Of a stretch of DNA of 55,546 nucleotides, positions 1 to 12,163 are shown piece by piece. Source of the DNA: Basidiobolus meristosporus CBS 931.73 (taxonomy: Eukaryota > Basidiobolomycota > Basidiobolomycetes > Basidiobolales > Basidiobolaceae); the NCBI GenBank assembly GCA_002104905.1, contig MCFE01000587.1, positions 1 to 55,546 on the forward strand, written 5' to 3'. The notes under the pieces were generated by a model, which saw nothing but the letters and a program-made list of their open reading frames with translations, had not been told where the DNA came from and ran no database searches. The translations under genes were made by a program, and so were the position numbers. Within the stretch, counting starts at the first letter, position 1. Each line of letters begins with the position of its first letter.

Positions 1-50
1 GACTACATAAGCATATATATACGAAATGAGTGGTAGTTAAGTATGATCTG

Positions 51-118
51 GAGAGGAAAGAAGGGAAGGGGAGGGGGAGGAAGAAAGGGGAAGGGGAAGG
101 GGAGGAAAAAGTGGTAGA
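51..118. repeat. Purine-rich low-complexity tract
   Basis: Almost only G and A, built from degenerate GGGGA and GGAA units, just beyond the 3' end of the importin gene. The remaining bases from 1 to 187 show no coding signal. Confidence 0.8.
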
Positions 119-187
119 ATTTCATTAGAGTCTAGTTGAGATCATTCCTCGAACGGCGCCGTGGAGGAAAAAATATTAAAATGGGAT

Positions 188-3106
188 TTAGGAGGAGGCA
201 CGCTTAACCATCTCTCTAGCCCATTTAGCAACCTCCCGAGTAGCAGCAGAGGAATGTCTGCTGGATCTGCCCTCTTTCAAGCAAGTAGCTATCCAGCTAG
301 CGCTCAAAAGCTGTTTGATCTGTCCACCTGGGAAGGCCTCGGAGAGATCTCCAAGTAAGCCAATCATGCTTCTGGTGATGGACTCGGTTCTCTCGGAATC
401 GCTGTAAACCATACCCATGAAGGCGAAGATATGCTCGAGGTGAGGAAGAAGGAGAGCGACCTTATCTCCAGACTTGAGTCCCTGGGTGATACCGACATAT
501 GCCTCGATGATGCCCTCCCGGAGCTGGTTGATGTAATCAATCATATCATAAGAATTGGTTTGAACAACTGTCATACTGCAAGCTTGTTGAAGCATGCCCA
601 TGGAGACGTTCACGTAAGCTTCATAGTTGCCACCAATAGCCAAGGCGATATCTCCGAAGCAAGAAAGAATATTTGGCTTCACGTTACGGTGCAACACGGA
701 GCTTTGAAGGTTCTGAACAAGCAGAGTCATGAATGTGTCGCAGTATGGAAGGACTTGTTCACCAAGAGCTCTGCACACATCCCCAATAAGTCCCACAGCA
801 ATCGAGCAAAGTTGATGTTCCTCGTGGTTCTGAAGTGCAGAGTAGAGGAATGGTGAGAAGGACTCCAGGTAGCGGGCAAAATCACCCTCCAATGAGGTGG
901 TGATGGCACTGACGCAAAGGAAAATATCCTCCAAGATGGTAGACTGTTTGCCAGAGTTATTCAACAACTGGATCATGGTGGTCATGATTCTATCCGAGAT
1001 GGCAGCGATCTCCTTTCCGACCTTTCTAGAGATGTTGGTCAGAACGGCACAGAGATTGGACTGCAATTCCAAATGGTTATTTTTCTCGTCAATACCAATG
1101 ATTTGGTTTTGTTGCGCGATAGTAGCATCAAGTCTATCGAGGATTGCTACGGAGAGCTGAGAGATGATTGGAAGGCAATCTCTAGCGCTGGTGGTGACAA
1201 GAGTGGAAATGGCTTCATAGGCAGAAGTGCGAGCATTGGCCTCGTTGTTGCTAGTGTCAGTGATGCGCATGAGGGCAGTAATGACTCCTTCGAAGTAAGG
1301 AGAAAGTGCGTATGTGTCAGCATCGGGGTCGTCACCCAATTGCTCAGAGAGGGTCATTAATGACCAACAGCAGTTAGACACAATTCTTGGAGAATCAGTC
1401 AATCCTTGGACAAGTGCGGAGACCAAGCTATTCAGGTGCACATCAGGTTTGATGCATTCGATCAGACTGTCACAAACACGGCCCAAGGTCCAGGCAGCAG
1501 TGTCTTTGACTTGAACCACTTGATCATTCATTAATTCGAGCAATACTGGGAAGGCCTGGGCAACCAATGGCTCCAATAATTGAGCAGCAGGTCCGTTTAA
1601 GATGGACCCAAAAGCCATGACGGAAGCCTCACGGAATCTCCAATCGGGATTACGGATGTGACCCTCAACGAAAGGAATAACCAAGGAAACGATGTCATTC
1701 TCAACGCACTGTGCGAACAAGGAGAGACAGGTAGCAGCTGCCATAGCAATATTCCATTCATCTTCATCAGCATCTTCCTCCTGCTTGGTCAGGAGGTTGA
1801 GGAGGACAGGGATGATTTGTGGAAGTGCGATACGAGCAAAGTTGTGGCTAAAGCGCTCAGGCTGTTCGCCAAACTCAACGGCCTCAGCTGCCTCGATGGC
1901 AATTTCGATTTCCTCTTCACAAACGGTTGACCAGAATTCAACGGCTTGGAGAGAGACCTTCTCCTCTTCGTGGTTCATTCCGAAGATGGTCAATTTGAAA
2001 AGAGCCTGCTCCATGTAGAAGCCCATTTTATCGTAGTATAACTGCATGATACGGACTAGACATTCGAATGCAGCGGTCTGGACTTGGACTTCGGTAGATT
2101 GAGTGGCTTCGCAGACAACTTGCATGATATAGTTACGTTCACCCTCACGCTCAAAGTTCTCTCGAACGAACTCGAGAGAGTTGTGAAGTGCAGTGATGGC
2201 GGCATAGCGCACCTCGTTGCTTGGCTCTTCCTTGCGAGCACCAGTGACAACGGCAGTCAAGATTTGGTTAGCCTGAGTAGCAAGGATTTCGGGGTCGATG
2301 GTTTCACAGATAAAACCAATTGCTTGAAGAGTGGACTGTTTAAGGTTGGTGCTGTTGGTATTGGTAATATTGTCCAATAGAATCTTGATCAAATCGGGCC
2401 ATTGGGCACGAGGAACTTCAATGGCAGCAATAGCGGAGATAACCTATGGGGGTTGAATTATGCTTAGCCATTGACGGCTCTTGCCATTGTGTAGAAAGCG
2501 CTAAATACGAACCTGTGCAGCAACAGAACCGGCTTTGAGGTCAGGCGAAGCCAAAGTGTTCAACACCTGTAGCAAGAAGTGAGTCCGAGGTCATCTGGTG
2601 TCCGGGATAGAGACAATAAACTACTTACAGCCTGCTTTACTTGGGCCTTATTATTAGGGTCAATAGCCAGCCATCTCTGAGTCAACTCCTCCTTACGATG
2701 CTCCTCCTAAAAACCGGTTAGCAACTCAACCAACAGGAAGGGTGTAGTTTGTCGGCAAGTACCCTAGCAACAAGTGTATTTTTCAACGCCAGACCGGCTG
2801 CGGTTCTAATATGAGGCTGGGCTTGCTCGTTGGCAAGCTCTTGGCATAACAACACCACATATGCGGGCTAGAGAGATGAGCAACCGGTTAGTTAATCCAA
2901 CAATATGACACAGATGTAGAAAAATCCCATACGAAGTTATCCTTGGAAGCAACTTCAAGATGCTTAGTAGCCTCCTCACGGATGTGCTGGTCTGCGGAAA
3001 CAGGAGGAAAACGTTAGACACTACACAAAGCCATACACAACAAGTGAGCAAAAGCCGTACCAGGAGAGAGGGTATGAGCGAGAACTTCACCAAGATTAAA
3101 ACTCAT
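188..3106 (-). CDS. KAP95: Importin subunit beta-1 (karyopherin beta 95)
   Basis: Nuclear import receptor that binds importin-alpha/cargo, nucleoporin FG repeats and RanGTP. Six exons are read: a short first exon from the ATG at 3106, four small exons between about 2990 and 2440, and a long last exon to the stop at 188. All junctions are GT-AG and keep frame. The protein is about 860 aa, the same as yeast Kap95. It consists of HEAT repeats throughout. The acidic loop region is visible (residues reading EEDADEDEW), as is the RanGTP-binding N-terminal part (QHIREEATKHLE, followed by an exon with RTAAGLALKN). The start is chosen because MSFNLGEVL splices in phase to these conserved helices. It is divergent from the TACC-like gene. 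Family assignment is very secure; exact exon edges are inferred. Confidence 0.95.
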
Positions 3107-3702
3107 TTTGTACAGAATTAAGCTATATGGCTAGAGATACTAAAGGTACTAGTCAAACAAGTTGAGGCTTGTTGCTAAAAGTTGAGAACGGAATATCGAG
3201 TTGCTAAATATTCCCTAGGAATCGTGAGACCATGTATTTGTTTGGCCCCACAGCAACGTATTCAAAATACTGGAGATCCCGGATCGAAATTTTTACCAAT
3301 AACAATGCAGATCAATTGAAAAATACGGGATTTTTTTGTTTACGAAGACGGATGATATTGAAAAAAAATCAATGCACGGAAATTGGTTGGTTTTATTCAG
3401 ATAATGTGATAATGCATTCCATATATGAAAAGTTCGGTTGGTTACGACAGCAGAGCAGCTAATTATCGATTGATTCCTATGGAATAGTAATAATGTTGTT
3501 GATGATGATGAGGATGATGGTACAAGCATGATTTGTCATATGGTAGATGAAGATGATTAATCAATCAGCACCGGATGGCATTGGGAATTATCAATCATGG
3601 TCAATTAAGGATTAATCCACACAACCACTTGTTTTGTTTATTTTTTGATGATATTTGATCCTTTAAAGGTGCTCTGCCTGTGGTAATTCCGGATAAACCA
3701 AT
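3107..3702. other. Divergent intergenic region, importin beta / TACC-like gene
   Basis: About 600 bases between two divergent starts, presumably both promoters. AT-rich, with a GATGAT-type run near 3493-3520. No coding exon or RNA gene was recognised. Confidence 0.5.
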
Positions 3703-5055
3703 ATGCTTATAGGAGGAAAGCGTACTTCGTCGGACGAACCTTCGGATTCCCGTCAAACCCCCGGCGTGGAGGGGCTTCCAAGCAGCAGTAAGCGTCAGAA
3801 GATTCTTAGTCCCGTTGTGAGGGGAACTCCTACACCCAGTCGTGCCTCCGATAATTGGCTAATCTCGTGGGATACCCCGTCAACCAAGAACACAGATTCT
3901 AGCGTTCACAGAGCAAACGGCAGCACTAGAGGATGTTTGTTGGATTCAAGTGATGTCTTCGGCCCTGAAGATGAGCCAGCGTACACCGAGTACGAGGTTG
4001 AGCAGCTAAAAATAAACTTCGAAGAGCAACTGCAGCAAGAATTGGAATACTTACGTGCAGAGCTTGAGGAGGCTACTCGTGTCAGGGAGGATTTTGAGGA
4101 TAGGGTACTGGGTTTAAGGCTTCTTATGCTATAACTGGTTTCTAATTCATCACTAGATGATAAGAGCGACAGAGGAGGCTGATATCATCAGAGAAGAGAT
4201 TTTATCGATAGCTGGGGGTGAGGATGACAGTGGCATAGAGGCTGACGAAGCGTTGGAGCAAGAGATTGATTCTCTTGAAAGAGAATTGAAACGTCGAGAT
4301 CAAGACGCTGAGCTGTGGGATCAAGAGATCTTAGCACAGGCAGAGGAGGAAAGGAAAATTCAAGATATGGTTCATGAACAGGCTTCACTGCGTCAAGCGT
4401 TAGAGTTGGAAATGTCGGATAAAAAAGGTAAAGCAATCACCGCAAACAATCGATGGGTTTTCGACTAACCCCATTTGCCAGAAAAATATGAGGCAGATCT
4501 TACGCTTTCGACCATGGAGATTGACGTTCTCAAGGAGTCCTTTCAGGACACTCAGGCTGAGACAGCTCGTATACGCAAGGTGTTTGCACAGCTCAAAGAA
4601 AGATACGACAAACTCAAGAAAGTCTACGAGTCTACACGGAGGGTACTTGCTTGTGGTTGATTCTAAACTATCCATTGCTGACCTCATGTCTTTAGAATGA
4701 AGAGAACCTCGCCAATACAATTCGTAGGCTACAGCAGGATGTGCAGACATCCGAGGAACGCGTTTCAATCCTCAAAACCTATCGAGGCCAGCTTTCTGGA
4801 GAGTGAGTATTTTGTGTAGCCGATGCTTCTCAATGCTGATGCTAACTAGCCTGAAGGGCTGATATGCGTATAGCGCAAGAACGTTCAAAGTACCAGAGCG
4901 ATATCATGGATTACAAAGCAAGGCTTCAGGCGACCCTGGAGGAGGCAATTCAGATGAAGGATGGCTTCGACAATCTGATATCTCAGTTGTCATTGATTAA
5001 CGAGAATGTGGATGACGATGAAGAACTCGACATGTCTCAATCCTACACACAATGA
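3703..5055 (+). CDS. TACC-domain-like coiled-coil protein
   Basis: Five exons (3703-4104, 4157-4427, 4482-4642, 4696-4802, 4857-5055) join in frame to 379 aa. Residues 1-90 are Ser/Pro-rich and low in structure; the remainder is heptad-rich and acidic, so a long coiled coil. The last 130 residues look like a TACC domain. The segment RRNEENL, then a stretch ending in RIAQERSKYQSDI, then DGFDNLISQL parallels the KNEESL, QVRSKAQAE and CDDLISK landmarks that I recall from animal TACC proteins. TACC proteins such as fission yeast Alp7 load XMAP215/TOG proteins on microtubules. That this gene does so is inference from coiled-coil similarity, which is easily misleading. Another spindle or cytoskeletal coiled-coil protein remains possible, and upstream exons cannot be excluded. 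Confidence 0.6.
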
Positions 5056-5205
5056 ATGCACTTGAAGCTTAATGGTCATTTCTCTCCCGTGTATATTATT
5101 CTGCATATTAATCTGTGAAGCTTGAACAATGTGAATCGAATAAAAGTTCAACATGTGTTATTTATGTTAATTGATCAGCAAATTGTGAAATGGTCTAAAA
5201 TTTCA

Positions 5206-6329
5206 ATGTTCAACGGTGACATGTCTCTTGTGGCCCCTATATCGTCATCGAAAACAGAAGGTCTGGTAGCCCGTTGGGCTGTCAATACCTCCAAATGGAG
5301 CCCTTCCGAGGAGGTATGTAGTTGTATTCTATACTGTTTGAAGCTTTCGCGGAAATACTCTTCAGTTCAGTGTTGTTAACCCTTCATGTCTCCTAGGAAT
5401 TTGAGTACTTACTAAGAAAGGTCCAGCCAGAAGAGCAGCAACGAATTAGAAAATTCCACTTCAAAAGGGACGCAAAGTTGGCGCTGGCTGGTCGCCTTTT
5501 GCAGCGTCGCTTTGTTCAAGACTACTTTGAGGTGGAGTGGAAAGATGTGGTTCTAATTAGAACTCCAGAAGGAAGACCCGCTTTGGTATGTATCGAAATA
5601 ACTTGTATATAGGGGCTTCAGGTATTTATTACTGCAAAATTCTTCACAGCAAACACCTTCTCCTATCCTGCCTAGTGGGGCGAAAGTGGACTTCAATATA
5701 TCCCACCATGGGGACTGGGTAGTGTTCGTGGCTGCAGTCGACTATGCAGTGGGCGTGGATGTAGTGCAAGTCAAGCCACCCAGCGAACCACTGGAAAAAT
5801 ACTTTGAAGCCTTTACGGAGCTAGTGAGTACGCTTCCGACTGAAAGCATGCTCCAATGATACTGATGGGATGCTTAATTACTCTAGTTCAGCGATTTTGA
5901 GTGGAAAAACATTAGAGCGGGAAACTCTACGGAGGATATGTTGATGAGATTCTTTCGACACTGGAGTCTCAAAGAAAGCTTTGTCAAGGCTATTGGAACC
6001 GGGTTAAGCTTTGATTTAAATCGCGTGGAATTCAACGAGAGCCAGGAAGGAGACTGGAAGGTAAAGCATCGCTCACATACAAGAATGTGCAATGAATGGC
6101 ATTTAATGGATGTAAATAGGCCAACACCAACTGCATCGTCAAGGTTGATAAGACCATACAAAACAACTGGCGTTTCGAGCAGACTACACTCGACGATATT
6201 CATTGGGTTTCTGTGTGTCTTGGAAGACCAGATGCCACATCGTTGCCCGAAGAAAATGCTGCAAGTGCACCCCAATTTGACATTTTGCTACCGTCGCAGC
6301 TCTACTCACCAGCCTATCCATCGGAATAA
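5206..6329 (+). CDS. 4'-phosphopantetheinyl transferase (AASDHPPT/Lys5/NpgA type)
   Basis: Transfers phosphopantetheine from CoA to a serine of carrier proteins, for example alpha-aminoadipate reductase for lysine synthesis, fatty-acid or polyketide synthases. Five exons (5206-5313, 5397-5585, 5650-5823, 5887-6060, 6120-6329) give 284 aa, close to the roughly 300 aa of the family. Visible family motifs: FKRDAKLALAGRLLQRR in exon 2, the FNISHHGDWV segment, the metal-binding VGVD, and WSLKESFVKA with the catalytic Lys-Glu. The C-terminal WRFEQ and DDIHWVSV segments also match AASDHPPT. An in-frame ATG at 5221 is an alternative start. It lies 150 bases past the TACC-like gene on the same strand. 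Confidence 0.9.
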
Positions 6330-6570
6330 ATAAATCCATTTGAATTAAAATAATCTAGCTGGCATAAACTTCATCATGAATGACATTGAGAGCTCTGATT
6401 GGAGGTTTTTGGCCAGCATTGTAGTATCTCTCATGACGAGAATGGCCGGATATGAGGGTTGATGGACGATACGTGGCAATCTATTCGCTGCTAACTAGGG
6501 AAATTGGTAGCCTATACCTTCAATAACAACCAACCCGGCGCACAAGTTGGTTTTCGTTCCCTCCTACAAC

Positions 6571-8008
6571 ATGAGGTTCAACACAGCCATATTGTTTTTT
6601 GTGGCTCTTCTTTCTTGTCAAGCGTTTCAAGTACCTCAACATGTCGTTAACTCCAACCTGATTCGTACCATCGACTTGACTAGCTCTGCCGTTCAAGAGA
6701 CTATTGCTGTCGCTATTATCAATCAACACACAGAACCAGTTAACGAGTACTTTGTTGCACTTCCAAACAACATGAAGCAACATTTGGCACACATCTCTGC
6801 CAAGGAAAAGCAAACCTCGGCCCTCCTCCCCGTTTCTGTTGGTCAATATGATCCTGACACTCAGAGCGTTTACTATAAAGTAGATTTCGCTGCTCCCCTC
6901 GCTCCCAAGGAGAAGCTGGTGGTTGTCATCACTTTAAGTTATACCCATGTTTTGACTCCCTTCCCTGCCGAGGTGCCACAGAATGGAAAGCCTTTGTACC
7001 TTTTCACAGGGAACGTTTTGACTTACTCGCCTTATCGCACAGAAAAGCAAAAGACCAACGTCAAGTAAGTATTTGCTTGGAAATCTTCGCGGAATGTATA
7101 CTGACGCGTTTCGAAGGCTTCCCCATGCGTCTGTTGAGTCTTATACCCATACAGAGCCCGTTGAAGTCAAGGGAGCCAAACTCGTTTATGGACCTTTTGC
7201 TCCTCAAGAGCCATTTGCATTCAGCCCCCTCCGAGTTCATTTTGAAAAGATCCTTCCGATTTTGACTCTCACCAATGTTCGCAGAGATATCGAGGTCAGC
7301 CATTGGGGCAATAACTTAGCCATCGAAGAGCACCAAAACATTAGACATGATGGAGCCAAATTGAAAGGCTTCTTCTCTCGCCTGGATTTCCAAAAATCAG
7401 TGATGTATCAACAGAACCCTCCATCTGCACTCTATTCTTTGAAAACCGCTTTCCCGCCCTCTGCCAGCGATGTGTATTTCAGAGATGAGATTGGTAATGT
7501 TTCGACATCACGCTACGTTGCCTCGAAGGATAGCTTTTTCTTGGATATGAGACCTCGTTACCCTATATTGGGTGGCTGGAATTATACCTGGTATCATGGA
7601 TATAACCTTCCTCTGGAGCAGCATTTGAAAGTAGACAATGGTCGCTATCATTTGAAGGTTGCGTTTGTGGGACCCATCAACGATGCGGTAATGGACGATG
7701 TCGAGGTGAGAATTATCCTGCCTGAGGGGGCTGAAAACGTCGAGGTATCAAGCCCATTTGATATCGACAGAACCGAACATAGCACACATTTTACCTATTT
7801 CGATACCACCGGAAGATATATGCTGGTGTTGAGAAAGAAAAATGTCGTCGCCGAGCATTTCCAAAACATCCTTATTAGCTATGACTACCCCACCATCCGA
7901 CTTCTTCAAAAGCCTCTAGCTGCTTCGACTTTCTTTTTCGTGGCGTTTGTGCTGAGCATGATTGTCTCCAGAACCGAATTCTTCATTTCAAAGAAGAAAA
8001 CCGCTTAA
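6571..8008 (+). CDS. OST1: Oligosaccharyltransferase subunit 1 (ribophorin I)
   Basis: Non-catalytic subunit of the ER oligosaccharyltransferase that N-glycosylates nascent proteins. Two exons (6571-7064 and 7117-8008) give 461 aa, close to yeast Ost1 (476 aa). It starts with a signal peptide (MRFNTAILFFVALLSCQAF), followed by the family hallmark NLIRTIDLTS and the YFVALP strand. The central part contains FSRLDFQ and GGWNYTWYHGYNLPL, typical of ribophorin I. One transmembrane helix near the C-terminus is followed by a tail ending KKKTA, which fits a KKxx ER-retrieval signal. The ATG at 6571 is preferred over 6547 because it puts the signal peptide at the very N-terminus. Confidence 0.93.
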
Positions 8009-8098
8009 ATCGGCCACTTCCGTTTGTTTTCTTTGTCAATGCACAATCTCCCTTTAGTCATTAAACTCAATTCGATGAGATAACATATCGTGTGATTG

Positions 8099-8294
8099 TT
8101 AACGTCGGAACTGATACGCCTTGTATGCCTGGGATTCTTCTATTAAGCCACTCCAGGACTTGAGAACTTCGAGCCACCATCTAATAAATTAACTACAGTG
8201 CTCAAGGTTTACCTGTGGTGGTCGTCAGATTCCTGCGAGATATATGCGATGATTTAGAACCAATCAGCACACGTGGCCAAGTTTCTCTAATCAT
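8099..8294 (-). CDS. Possible small spliced gene (41 aa), unknown
   Basis: Not a recognised family. On the minus strand three short exons join in frame: ATG at 8294 to the CGT codon near 8271, a 20-nt exon near 8232-8213, and a last exon from about 8180 to the stop at 8099. The product begins MIRETWPR and ends in a Trp-rich amphipathic stretch with KSWSGLIEES and AYQFRR. The splice signals are good (gtaaac...attag) and a further GT site upstream could be a 5'UTR intron. The gene would be convergent with OST1, 90 bases away. A different ATG at about 8337 (MPPIRAYL) joins only out of frame with this C-terminus. Low confidence; it could be non-coding. Confidence 0.3.
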
Positions 8295-8776
8295 GCAAAT
8301 AGGCAATTACCCCAGATATGCACGAATTGGTGGCATTGGGGAAGAAAATGCGGTGAAATAAGTATAGTACGGTCGCTCCTTGCTACTTACGTCAACACAA
8401 TAGCGCACTTTTATATTCGATTATAATATGATTTTGATTTCCCGCAGTAGGTGGGAATATTTCACCATCGACCTCAACACATCCGCTTTCGCACTCGCAC
8501 CCGCACGCGTACGCTATTTTAATTATCCATAATGACGAGTGGGACTGACCAATTTTGCAAATTTGATCTTAATGTCTGGACTTCGATTTAAGCTTGGATA
8601 GTTATCTCTGTCTTCTAGCCATCAAACTACAAACACATACTTTATTCAGACAATAATCCAAGAAGAGAAAGATACTAGACCTTTGTATCGAAAGACCTAA
8701 AATTCCCCCCTATCTCACCCTTCTTTGCTGGTCCCTTCTTACTTGTATCTCTTGGATATTTGCGTTTTCTAGTCAC
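8295..8776. other. Intergenic region upstream of YME1
   Basis: No convincing coding exon. It contains an ATATAAAA element (minus strand) near 8408-8416 that could serve the small minus-strand gene, and AT-rich sequence before YME1. Confidence 0.4.
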
Positions 8777-11774
8777 ATGCACGCTTCCTTCTTCGCTAGC
8801 CTTCCCCCGCAGGTCTGGGCAGAATTAAATACTTTTTATTTGCGGAAAATCTCTGTACTAAACCCACCACGCCATTTCTACCCTCAGATTAATTTGTTGA
8901 TTTCAGAAGCATCTGTGCACCTCAATTCCTTCAAAATCCCCTCTTTAACCGGCAAGCCTAGCAATTTCAAGTTCCCTAATAGAGCTAGCTTAAATCGAGT
9001 ACAAGAGGTAGAGCTTAGTCGCATATCACTTAGCACTTACCCGGGAAGTAGAATCTGACCTTATTGATTCTACTTTTGATGTTTAGACTCTCCATGAATT
9101 ACCGGAGTGTATACGTCTGAGCCGACAAGTTCGAAGCTCGGCGACCTCGGGTCTTGCACAAGCCACAAAGCTTCTGCAGAGTACGAATTCTCTAAAGCAA
9201 CTAGATGCCAAACAGATCTTATCGCCCACTCATGGTTGGTCCTAGCATGCTGAATACAAGCCAACGATTCAACTGACTCTTAGGTTCAATAGGTGCTTTC
9301 GGCATGCCTTTGCTCACTACCAAACCTCTGAGGCTACTCCCTGACCCACAACAGAGTGCGAGATCATTGTCACCCGTCTATAGTTTATGGAGAGCAGGTT
9401 CGTTACTTCCGGAACTTTCGCCGCGCCAGCTTGATATTTAAACGAGCCCGGTACATATAGCATTTCGCGTGCCAAATGTCGCTCCAAGACGACACTATTC
9501 GCCTTTTCGCTTCGTAAATCAACGGAGACTCGCGAAACTAGAATCAGAAGCGAACAGCGCTCCAGAAAATGCCAAGAAGCAGGCCATATATTACAAGGTA
9601 TTGCCTTTGGTAGATTAAACAGTTGTCTGCGACTGCGCACTAAGAATTTTTCTCAGGAATTGATCAGTGCGGACTTTCCTGATATTATAATCAGACGATT
9701 CGAATCCAACAAATTCGCCTATGATAACGATTGTTTGACGCTTTACTCAAAAGCACTCGCCCGAACCGATCAGGTGGACAAAATCGTCCCTAGCCTACTC
9801 CAGAAGATCAAAAAGAACGGAGAAGTGGCGACTCTTGCCAGCGGCGAAGGAGGTAATGACTCGTTGAAATGCAACATTAGCGGACCACCTAACTGACCAT
9901 CCTTTAGTTCCCAAGGCCACAGTGGAAAGTATTGTTCAATCAGTCGTCGGTGGACCTGGAAAAACGGTACGAATTGAAAATCCCGGAAGCCTTTCGTCTG
10001 GCGTAGGGATCAAAGAGAACCCCATTCATGTAGTCGTTGACGAAGGTTAGTAGCACGCGCATTTGATTGGTCTGTTTGTGGGGCTGCATACTAAATCAGC
10101 TCTCCTTTGTGCCACAGCTCGTGGATTCATGTTCTGGAGAGCTCTGCGCTGGGTTGGTGTTACCTTCACTTATGCTTTCTGCATATTAACCTTTTTGAGT
10201 CTGGCTCTGGAGAATTCTGGACTATTGAAAGCTGCTAACAATCAAACCGAATACGAACCAAGCACCCAGTCGGTAGTCAAGTTCTCTGATGTCCAGGGAG
10301 TGGAGGAGGCTAAACAAGAGCTCCAAGAGATCGTCGAATTTCTCAAGAACCCATCAAAGTTCTCGGAATTGGGCGGAAGACTACCCAAGGGTGTACTGCT
10401 CACTGGCCCACCTGGTACAGGCAAGACACTACTAGCCCGTGCCGTTGCCGGTGAGGCAGGGGTTCCCTTTTTCTTCATGTCCGGATCGGAATTTGATGAG
10501 ATGTATGTTGGTGTCGGCGCAAGGAGGATCCGGGAGTTATTCGCCGCCGCCAGGCGTAAGGCACCCAGCATTGTTTTCATTGATGAGATCGACGCCATCG
10601 GCTCCAAGCGTAACCCGAAAGATCAGACATACATGAAGCAAACCCTGAATCAGCTATTGGTCGACCTCGATGGGTTCTCCCAAACTGAAGGGGTGATATT
10701 CATCGCCGCCACCAATTTCCCCGAGCTTCTCGACAAAGCACTTGTTCGTCCGGGCAGATTCGATAGAAATGTCAACGTGCCCCTTCCAGATGTCCGCGGC
10801 CGTATCGCCATTTTGGAGCATCACATGCACAACGTTCAAGCCGACAAGGAGGTCGACATCAGCATTATTGCAAGAGGCACTCCCGGATTTTCCGGTGCTG
10901 ACCTTGCCAACCTGGTCAACCAAGCGGCCATTCAGGCCTCTAGAGAAGGAGGAAAGGTTGTCAATTTGAAACACTTTGAGCATGCCAAGGACAAGATCAT
11001 CATGGGAGCTGAACGTAGATCAGCGGTGATCACGGAAGAGAGCAAGCTGCTGACCGCCTATCATGAAGGCGGACATGCCTTAGTTGCTTACTATACTCCA
11101 GGTACAGTCAGAGAAAGCCTGTGATTCACTGATCGGCCATTAACAATGCCTCCACAGGTGCCATGCCACTTCACAAGGCAACCATCATGCCTCGAGGTCA
11201 GAGTCTCGGAATGGTAAGTCCCACTCAGCAGCAATTGATGGAGAATGTGAACTGTGAACTGATCATCGTGAATAGACTGTGCAATTGCCAGAAATGGATA
11301 AAGATTCGTACTCTCGCAAGGAGTACCAAGCAATGCTCGACGTCTGCATGGGTGGAAGAGTCGCCGAGGAGTTGATATTTGGAAGTGAAAATGTCACTTC
11401 GGGTGCGCACAATGATATCATGAAGGCCACGGATGTAGCCAAGCGGATGGTGACCCAATTCGGGATGAGCGAAAAGGTCGGCCCGGTCTCAATCTCGGAG
11501 GACGAGATGAGCCAACTGAGCACTCAAACCAAAATGGTCGTTGAGGGAGAAATCCGTACTTTTGTTGAGGTAATGATTCATTCAAGCCTGGCTCGCTGTG
11601 CAACTGACACTCACGCTAGCCTTTTTTCACCAGATGGCCCAGACGCGTGCCAACAACATCTTGAAGACGCACAAGGAGGAGCTCCATCGTTTAGCCAAGG
11701 CTTTGATCGAGTACGAAACACTGGACCAAGCCGAGATCGAGGCAGCCATCAAAGGAAAGCCCATTGTACGATAA
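8777..11774 (+). CDS. YME1: Mitochondrial i-AAA protease
   Basis: ATP-dependent zinc protease of the inner mitochondrial membrane that faces the intermembrane space. Ten exons (8777-9007, 9087-9234, 9284-9397, 9461-9597, 9657-9852, 9908-10045, 10118-11101, 11158-11213, 11276-11569, 11634-11774) sum to 812 aa with frame kept. The first 210 residues are basic and Ser-rich, as expected for a mitochondrial presequence. Then come the YME1-type [17 protein letters not shown] block, one transmembrane helix near residues 330-355, Walker A GPPGTGKT near 418, pore loop MYVG, Walker [12 protein letters not shown], the second region of homology with RPGRFD, and zinc motif HEGGH near 637. Order and spacing fit YME1 rather than the m-AAA proteins, which carry two membrane helices before the ATPase. 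Confidence 0.95.
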
Positions 11775-12163
11775 TTTTATCTTGCATTCACCACCACAAC
11801 CCCCTCAGTATTTACTATTGTCACGACACATCCTTTTAATATCCAAAAGATTATTCCCATTCGTATGTTCAAAGTTTTATAAGAGTACTTTAAATGATAT
11901 AATTCTGGGCCAATACTGAGTCATCCAAATAAACCATCTCGGGCATCTTCAATGGCTCCGTTCCAGTGGTGTAGTGCAGTGCAGTGCAGTGTGCTTGCAA
12001 GAGAGTGGAATGGAATGTTCATCAGCGACCACCAAAAAGAAAAATACAACCTCGTCTTGACAAATCGGTAAAAAAAACCCACTCGCAGCCAATGAATCGC
12101 TCTCGATCTTGTCTAACAACTGGTTAAAATTCTTGGTAGTCGCTCGAGGGGACGGAATTCACG
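11775..12163. other. Intergenic region YME1 / tRNA methyltransferase
   Basis: Contains a short GCAGT repeat (about 11974-11991). No coding signal seen. Probably 3'UTR followed by the promoter of the next gene. Confidence 0.4.
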
